Position numbers and translations under genes: made by a program | Part shown: one piece after another, positions 1 through 5,048 of the stretch | How the letters are laid out: each line of letters starts with the position of its first letter | Position numbering within the stretch: position 1 is the first letter of the stretch | The notes under the pieces: generated by a model | What the model saw: the letters and a program-made list of their open reading frames with translations, nothing else | Told to the model about the DNA's origin: nothing | The model's database searches: none | DNA from: Flavobacterium psychrophilum | Lineage (GTDB): Bacteria; Bacteroidota; Bacteroidia; Flavobacteriales; Flavobacteriaceae | Reading direction: 5' to 3' | DNA: 7,018 nt | Assembly: GCA_945878515.1 (NCBI GenBank) | Contig: CAMCTL010000167.1 | Span: 1 to 7,018 of the forward strand

Positions 1-2312
1 CCTAAAACATTATAAAGTTCAACTTTACTTATATTTTTTGCTGCAGTTATATTTAACTGGTTTCTTGTTGGATTTGGGTAATAATTAAATTTAGCATCAG
101 CAAATTTAGGTGCAGATAATGCTGGGTCAAAAACCAACTGAATTTTGCTTCCTAGACCTTCTGTTTTGTTTACTATCCATCCTTTTGGTAATCCTACAAC
201 AGAGGCAAAATCTCCAGCTATTGCTCCTTCAAAATCTACAGTAGTATTTGTAGTTATGATGTCTATAGTAACGGCTGCAGTTGGGATGTAAATACCTGTT
301 AGATCTAAAGTTGCTTGAGAAATATCAATGATGTCAAGTCCACCTGTAAATCTAATCGCATCAAAGTCAACACCTGCAGTTGCGCTTCCTGAAACTTGCA
401 TTTTTAAGGTACCCATTAAAGCTAGTGCATCTCCTGCTACCTCATTAAATTGAATTAGACCTTTATTAGCGTCTCCACCTGGAGAAAACACGCTTGTAGA
501 ACCAGTGCTACTAAGTGCATTGATAATATTAAGGTTAGAACCAGCACCTGTATTGATAATGCCCGAATTTGTAGTATTACCTAAAGCGTTGTTTATTGCA
601 GGAAGCGATACAGCCGTGTAAACTATAGATGCTGAACCAGCACCTGTGCTTACACGAGTTAGTGTTCCAGTTGTTGGAACAGTAACACTGGCCAATGTAT
701 TAGCAACTATGGCTCCAACACCAGCATATTTTTGCGCCACAATTACATATTCGTTGTTGCTACCATCTTTATAAATAGATCCTAATGAACCTGATGTGTC
801 AGCCTCAGCAACTGTAAAGGAAACCTGTCTAGTTGTTCCGGTGGTCGCTGTTTTTGTGAAATTAATACTGCCGCCAGCATTGTTGTTTACAGCAGAAAAA
901 CCTCTTAACTCGTTATTTGAGTTTATGATACCGCTATTGTCTAGGGTTGTTTTTAAACCGTAACTGTATGTAGTACCTTCTAAATTCAAAGTACCACTGT
1001 TTGTGATCGAAAATTTAGGTGCTTCGCCAGCTGTAACGGTAAAAATCGAAGATCCAGCTCCCACAACATTCGATGTATTTTTCAAGGTCATTGTACCAGA
1101 ATTGATCAAATTAACAATAGAACCTGCATTTGCAGCACCACCACCACCATTGGCAATAACGAACCCAGCCTGACCAGGATTTAAGGCATCTAAACTTATA
1201 TCTAAAGTACCTGAATTATTGAGGTTATAAACACTAGCAACATCTTTTGAACCAGTACTGAAACCCATACCTGAGCGAGAAGAAGCGCCTGTTATATTAA
1301 TTATTCCCTTATTGGTAAAATTGGTAGGAAAACTATTGGCCGAAAATCCACCAATGCTACTATTTAAGTTATTGCTTGCACTATTAAAATTAAGAGTTGT
1401 TCCAGCTTCTATTGTAACATCAGAACCACCACCTAAATTGATCAAACCACCTATTGAAGGTTTGCGTGCTCCAGTAAGTTCATCTACATTTTCAATAGTA
1501 AATCCTGTGCCACCTATTATTGTTTTGTTAGCATTATTTCCTCCACCTGCTCTAATAACATTAATAGAAAGAAGAGTCGCTTGGTTTAAACTTATTTCTG
1601 GATTATTCAGTATGAATTTATAAGTAACATTAGCTGTAGTTACAGGTAAAGAAGTTGGTGGCGTACCAGATGGATTATTATTACCAAGTACCGCAATGGC
1701 AGCCGCACCAGCAAAGTTAGCACTAGTAAGCTTAATAATTAATTTACCACTTCCAGAATAAGTATATTCTGTAGGAACAGCTGGCAAAACGGTAGGATTA
1801 CCACAATTTATACCAATCGCTGGAAAACTAGTAAACCCTACACCTGCTGCTATGATATTTAAAGTTCCATTATTAACAATGTTTCCTCCATTCAATAAGA
1901 CATTGTTAGATTGTGCAGCAATATTCCCAACATTAAGAACTGCTCCTTCATTAATTGTAAAAGTTGCCCCTGATTCAGCGCCAAAAGCATTATTAACAAT
2001 CAATCGTGCTATATCTATTATTTGACCATCCAATATTGCTTTGTTTGGAGTTCCACTATTATTGACAATAACCAAATCATTAGTTCCTAATTCGCCAGGA
2101 TAGTTATTGGTTCCTGCAGTTGTTGTACCTCGTAAAACAGTCCAGTTGTCTTTATCAGTCCAATCCGATGAGTTCACTCCTTTCCAGACGAAGGTGTCAT
2201 TGTTTGCTACAGCTGATTGAGCCGCTGCGTGATTGGAAAAAAGGGCACAAAAAATCACGCTCAGAGTTATTAAACTCTTGGTTAAATTTTTAGAAAAATA
2301 GTTTTTTTTCAT
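1..2312 (-). CDS. Secreted beta-helix-like T9SS cargo protein, 3' end cut by the window
   Basis: The frame is open from ATG at 2312-2310 to the left edge (770 codons plus two bases). The stop lies outside. A signal peptide is clear: MKKNYFSKNLTK, a hydrophobic stretch at residues 13-27, then AAA|Q with cleavage near residue 31. Residues 41-57 carry a FVWKG...DNW module that resembles the start of the GH128 protein. Residues 80-600 are rich in Asn, Gly, Thr and Ser and hold recurring turns such as VNNGTLNI (about 146), TNKGIINI (333), NNSGTLDI (365), INSGTMTL (403), TNSGTLNL (437) and TNSGIINT (581). This pattern is expected for a parallel beta-helix or adhesin-like stalk. From residue 742, FNYYPNPTRNQLNI begins a T9SS type A sorting domain, so only about the last 45-50 residues should be missing. 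I recognise no catalytic motif. Surface adhesion or glycan binding is inference. The gene is divergent from the GH16 gene. C22 is not in a lipobox. Confidence 0.9.
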   Translation of the reverse strand, partial: MKKNYFSKNLTKSLITLSVIFCALFSNHAAAQSAVANNDTFVWKGVNSSDWTDKDNWTVLRGTTTAGTNNYPGELGTNDLVIVNNSGTPNKAILDGQIIDIARLIVNNAFGAESGATFTINEGAVLNVGNIAAQSNNVLLNGGNIVNNGTLNIIAAGVGFTSFPAIGINCGNPTVLPAVPTEYTYSGSGKLIIKLTSANFAGAAAIAVLGNNNPSGTPPTSLPVTTANVTYKFILNNPEISLNQATLLSINVIRAGGGNNANKTIIGGTGFTIENVDELTGARKPSIGGLINLGGGSDVTIEAGTTLNFNSASNNLNSSIGGFSANSFPTNFTNKGIINITGASSRSGMGFSTGSKDVASVYNLNNSGTLDISLDALNPGQAGFVIANGGGGAANAGSIVNLINSGTMTLKNTSNVVGAGSSIFTVTAGEAPKFSITNSGTLNLEGTTYSYGLKTTLDNSGIINSNNELRGFSAVNNNAGGSINFTKTATTGTTRQVSFTVAEADTSGSLGSIYKDGSNNEYVIVAQKYAGVGAIVANTLASVTVPTTGTLTRVSTGAGSASIVYTAVSLPAINNALGNTTNSGIINTGAGSNLNIINALSSTGSTSVFSPGGDANKGLIQFNEVAGDALALMGTLKMQVSGSATAGVDFDAIRFTGGLDIIDISQATLDLTGIYIPTAAVTIDIITTNTTVDFEGAIAGDFASVVGLPKGWIVNKTEGLGSKIQLVFDPALSAPKFADAKFNYYPNPTRNQLNITAAKNISKVELYNVL

Positions 2313-2495
2313 AGTGTTTAAATATTTAATTAATTTAGTTAAAATGGTATCGAGAGATTTTCTCAATGTTTTTGATATGGTTTTCAATGATGAGATAGAA
2401 TGTCTTAAAATGATATATAATTTAATTTTTTAAGTTATTAAAATCAATTGTGCATCAAAATTGGTCTATTATTAATTTACCCATTATTTTCAAAT

Positions 2496-2503
2496 CAAAA
2501 GTA
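2496..2503 (-). promoter_or_regulatory. Possible -7 element for the beta-helix gene
   Basis: Read on the minus strand this is TACTTTTG, a full match to the Bacteroidota sigma-factor -7 consensus TAnnTTTG. A TTTG that could serve as the -33 element lies at 2533-2530, but the 26-base spacer is longer than the usual spacing of about 17-23. The predicted leader would be about 180 bases. It is the only full consensus match I found between the start codon and this point. It sits between two ATTTACCC motifs, which suits a regulated promoter. The call rests on consensus matching alone. Confidence 0.35.
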
Positions 2504-2548
2504 GCGAGAATGCATAAAATTAAATATGTCAAATCAGCCAATTAGAGG

Positions 2549-2590
2549 GGGTAAATCAATCAATATTTTAATTGTTTGTCCATTTTACCC
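2549..2590. repeat. Imperfect dyad with GGGTAAA / TTTACCC arms
   Basis: The outer arms GGGTAAA (2549-2555) and TTTACCC (2584-2590) are perfect inverted copies. The inner arms CAATCAAT (2557-2564) and ATTGTTTG (2571-2578) pair at seven of eight positions around the loop ATTTTA. One base on the left and TCCAT on the right are left as bulges. The structure lies upstream of the candidate -7 element of the minus-strand gene. It could be an operator bound by a dimeric regulator or a hairpin in a transcript. No T-run follows on the plus strand, so it is not an obvious terminator. Confidence 0.45.
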
Positions 2591-3062
2591 GGATTAGGTC
2601 AATAATCTTATTTATATTGGGATAGAGTTATACCTTACATAAAAACCAGCTTTCAAAGAACATGTGCTTTCTACTCTAAATGTAGCACTAATTTACTAAT
2701 TTAATTATTAATTTATCTACAAAAATGTCGCTTTACTTGATCTATTTTTTATTTGCACATCATTTCTATGATTAAAAGTTGTTTACTATCGCTTCCAAAG
2801 ATGATGTGATTTTCTTTTTGTTGAAAAGACAGAAGCTTATCGTAATAGTTTTATCTGTTCGTTTTCATCAAAAACAGTAAGGTTCTAGGTCATTCAAGAA
2901 GATATGCAACGGTAAATTTGCTGTTGAGAGGGAAGATTGGTCTGTTTTTGCAGTGTAATCTTTTTAAATTAGAAGTTGTTTTCAGTTTTTACTAGGATCA
3001 AAAATAGACTTATTGAACCATTATTTTAACCCATATAACCCTTAAACTTTTTTGTATTATTC

Positions 3063-3070
3063 TACCTTTG
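3063..3070 (+). promoter_or_regulatory. Possible -7 element for the GH16 gene
   Basis: TACCTTTG matches the Bacteroidota -7 consensus TAnnTTTG fully. It lies 97 bases before the ATG and predicts a leader of roughly 90 bases. No TTTG is seen at the expected -33 distance. A TTTG at 3051-3054 is too close. Two AACCC direct repeats (3028-3032 and 3037-3041) lie just upstream and could bind an activator that compensates for a weak -33. The assignment is by consensus and position only. Confidence 0.4.
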
Positions 3071-3167
3071 TGGGCTATAGATTTAGTTTTAATGATTCAC
3101 AGCCATTAAATTAGTGCATCGCTGACTTTAAATATGAACTATTTTCCTAACAAATAATCTTTATAAA

Positions 3168-4676
3168 ATGAATAGCGTAAATTTTAAAAACCAACTAAAA
3201 TATTCAATTATACTTGCGATAATCGCATTTTCAACAATTAATTTGTATTCGCAAACAAATCTTGCAATCGATCCAAGTTTCGAAAACGCTTCAACAGTAT
3301 GGAAATTATCAGCAGGAGCAACTAGAGTTATCACAAATGCACAGGCTGGCACTGCAGCCATAAGTGCTGCAGATAATAGTGGAGCGACTCAAACAGTAAC
3401 AAACTTACTTCCTTTTACCACTTATCAATTAAGTTGTTGGCTCAGATCTAGTACTAGTGCTCCAGTTCAGCTTGGAGTAAGACTTTATGGCGGAAATGAA
3501 TTAGTTTCACAGATAACGGCAACAACTTATTCTCAAGCTTCTCTAAAATTCACCACCGGTTTTGTTAGTACATCGGCTGTCATTTATTGCTTCAATCCAA
3601 CAGGTGGAACAAACCAAATGTTCGCTGATAATTTCTCTCTAGTAAAAACTAACGACAGTCCTTATGTATTAGTATGGTCAGATGAGTTTAACGGAAATGG
3701 CCCAGTAAACGAGGTAAATTGGAGTCATGAAATTGGATTTAAAAGAAATAATGAAGCGCAGTGGTATCAAAAGGAAAATGCTTTTCAAAAAGATGGAAAT
3801 TTAATTATTGAAGCAAGAAAAGTACCCGAAAAAACTAGAGTAAATCCTAATTTTATTGCAGGTTCACCTAACTTTCAAACCTATACGTATTGGATAGATT
3901 ATACATCGTCAAGTATTCACACTTCGAAAAAGAGAGCTTGGCTTTATGGAAGATTTGAAATACGTGCCAAAGTCACAAATCTTTTGGGGACTTGGCCAGC
4001 TATTTGGACTTTAGGAGAAAGTTGCGAATGGCCTTCTAATGGAGAAGTAGATATAATGGAAAATTATAAAGGCGGTATATTGGGCAATTTTGCTTGGGGC
4101 ACTAATACACGATGGAGCGCAAAGTGGGACGCTGTCACTGTGCCTGTTAAAACATTTACAGATAAAGATCCGGCTTGGGTGTCAAAATTTCATATTTGGA
4201 CATTGGATTGGGACTATAATAGAATGAGTATATATGTTGATGGTACTTTAATTAATGAAGTAGATTTAAACACAACAATAAATGGTACAGCCAATTGCAA
4301 AGGGAGTAATCCATTTAGAAGAGAACAATATTTGTTATTGAACCTGGCATTAGGCGGAACATCGGGTGGAAGTATGACTAATTTAACATTTCCAAATCAA
4401 TATATTATTGATTATGTTCGAGTGTACCAACATAATGTTAATTTGTCTGTTACCGATGCTGAAAAAGACGAAATAGCTTCAATTTATCCAAACCCAGTTA
4501 AAAATATTTTTACAATCGACTATCCGGGTACAAATCCTAAATACGAAATAGCTGATATTTCAGGAAAAATTGTAATCGACGGTAATGGAACAAAAGTAGA
4601 TGTAAGCAAATTAAAAAGCGGCGTTTATTTTGTTAAGGTCGAAAACTCAAAATCCACCAAAATTATCAAGGAATAA
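3168..4676 (+). CDS. Secreted GH16 family glycoside hydrolase with CBM4/9-like module and T9SS tail
   Basis: This is a complete 502-residue exported endo-acting hydrolase. A signal peptide spans residues 1-28 (hydrophobic KYSIILAIIAFST, cleavage near LYS|Q). Residues 30-160 resemble a CBM4/9-type jelly-roll (NLAIDPSFEN, then FADNFSLVK). The GH16 domain covers about 166-421, from VLVWSDEFNGNG to IIDYVRVYQ. The catalytic signature GEVDIMEN places the nucleophile at E293, the assisting D at 295 and the acid/base at E298. Residues 438-502 (SIYPNPVKN, SGKIVI, LKSGVYFVKV, KIIKE) form a T9SS type A sorting domain, so the enzyme should pass through T9SS to the surface or medium. GH16 enzymes cleave beta-1,3- or beta-1,4-linked glucans or galactans. 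The classical laminarinase HG segment after the signature is absent; GGILGNFAWGT stands there instead, so the substrate is uncertain. C286 and C377 might pair. The start was chosen because the signal peptide follows it directly; there is no Shine-Dalgarno sequence. A terminator follows. Confidence 0.95.
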   Translation: MNSVNFKNQLKYSIILAIIAFSTINLYSQTNLAIDPSFENASTVWKLSAGATRVITNAQAGTAAISAADNSGATQTVTNLLPFTTYQLSCWLRSSTSAPVQLGVRLYGGNELVSQITATTYSQASLKFTTGFVSTSAVIYCFNPTGGTNQMFADNFSLVKTNDSPYVLVWSDEFNGNGPVNEVNWSHEIGFKRNNEAQWYQKENAFQKDGNLIIEARKVPEKTRVNPNFIAGSPNFQTYTYWIDYTSSSIHTSKKRAWLYGRFEIRAKVTNLLGTWPAIWTLGESCEWPSNGEVDIMENYKGGILGNFAWGTNTRWSAKWDAVTVPVKTFTDKDPAWVSKFHIWTLDWDYNRMSIYVDGTLINEVDLNTTINGTANCKGSNPFRREQYLLLNLALGGTSGGSMTNLTFPNQYIIDYVRVYQHNVNLSVTDAEKDEIASIYPNPVKNIFTIDYPGTNPKYEIADISGKIVIDGNGTKVDVSKLKSGVYFVKVENSKSTKIIKE

Positions 4677-4704
4677 GATGTTATATAATTTGGGTTTTGA
4701 TAAG

Positions 4705-4760
4705 AAAAAATAGCTCTATTTCGCTACATGGTCGGCGTTAGTGAACTAGGCTGTTTTTTT
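4705..4760 (+). terminator. Hairpin terminator after the GH16 gene
   Basis: The outer arms AAAAAATAGC (4705-4714) and GCTGTTTTTT (4750-4759) pair over ten positions with one G-T wobble. An inner stem pairs TCGCTA (4721-4726) with TAGTGA (4739-4744), also with one wobble. The right arm runs into seven T residues. It begins 28 bases after the stop codon, as expected for an intrinsic terminator. The A-run on the left means it might also work on the opposite strand. Confidence 0.7.
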
Positions 4761-4916
4761 ATTCAAAAATTATTTGAACCGCACAATTTGGTACTATCTC
4801 TTTTTTAGTATATAAGAAGCTAAATAAAAGCAAGTAATTCCTGATGTTTTTTTATTTAATTCCATTTTGCTTAGCGTGTAGTTATGCAAATAACCTCTTG
4901 CGACTTAATACACCTA

Positions 4917-4935
4917 GTAAATGACATATTTACCC
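4917..4935. promoter_or_regulatory. Possible operator upstream of the GH128 gene
   Basis: GTAAAT (4917-4922) and ATTTAC (4928-4933) are perfect inverted copies five bases apart. The right half extends to ATTTACCC (4928-4935), the same octamer found twice upstream of the beta-helix gene. The site ends 23 bases before the candidate -7 element, a place where activators often bind. The role is inferred from position and recurrence only. Confidence 0.35.
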
Positions 4936-4937
4936 TG

Positions 4938-4966
4938 TTAGTTGTGTATTTAGGTTAATATATTTG
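4938..4966 (+). promoter_or_regulatory. Possible promoter of the GH128 gene
   Basis: TATATTTG (4959-4966) fully matches the Bacteroidota -7 consensus TAnnTTTG. TTAG (4938-4941), 17 bases upstream, is a one-mismatch version of the -33 TTTG. The element lies 82 bases before the ATG. A terminator upstream and this element downstream fit independent transcription. Evidence is consensus and spacing only. Confidence 0.45.
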
Positions 4967-5048
4967 TATTGTTGAGATTGTAATTTGTCTAAACGAAAAT
5001 TAAAATTCTTAAATTACATATCTGTAAAATATTAAATATAATCATCTT

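Larger units (their letters stand above)
2313..3167. other. Divergent 855-base intergenic region, no gene
   Basis: This stretch separates the start of the beta-helix gene from the start of the GH16 gene. I found no open frame with coding character: the ATGs near 3092 and 3134 run into stops within a few codons. It is very AT-rich. The left half holds a -7-like element for the minus-strand gene, an imperfect dyad at 2549-2590 and ATTTACCC-type motifs. The right end holds a -7-like element for the GH16 gene. The middle part, about 2700-3000, shows nothing I can name. The length is generous for two promoters, so the region may hold regulator sites, an unrecognised small RNA or remnants of decayed sequence. 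Confidence 0.75.
4677..5048. other. Intergenic gap between the two hydrolase genes
   Basis: The 372 bases hold a hairpin terminator at the left end. A short palindrome, an ATTTACCC motif and a -7-like element lie at the right end. No open frame of note was seen. The middle, about 4761-4910, is AT-rich with a TAAATAAAA / TTTTATTTA inverted pair (4821-4829 and 4850-4858) that may be chance in such sequence. The arrangement argues that the GH128 gene has its own promoter and does not depend on read-through from the GH16 gene. Confidence 0.7.

Noticed and set aside
1312..1623. Open frame of 103 codons on the plus strand
   Set aside because: It lies entirely antisense to the beta-helix gene, whose repeats continue through it. 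Its Pro/Leu-rich translation is a shadow of Gly/Asn-rich codons.
2244..2255. Cys22 in the beta-helix signal peptide as a possible lipoprotein site
   Set aside because: The residues before it (VIF) do not fit a lipobox. A standard AAA|Q cleavage site lies further on.
3161..3361. Open frame of 66 codons on the minus strand
   Set aside because: It is antisense to the signal peptide and CBM region of the GH16 gene and has no independent support.
4821..4858. TAAATAAAA / TTTTATTTA inverted pair
   Set aside because: It is purely A/T with a 20-base loop in very AT-rich DNA, so chance is a good explanation. The terminator just upstream already does the job.
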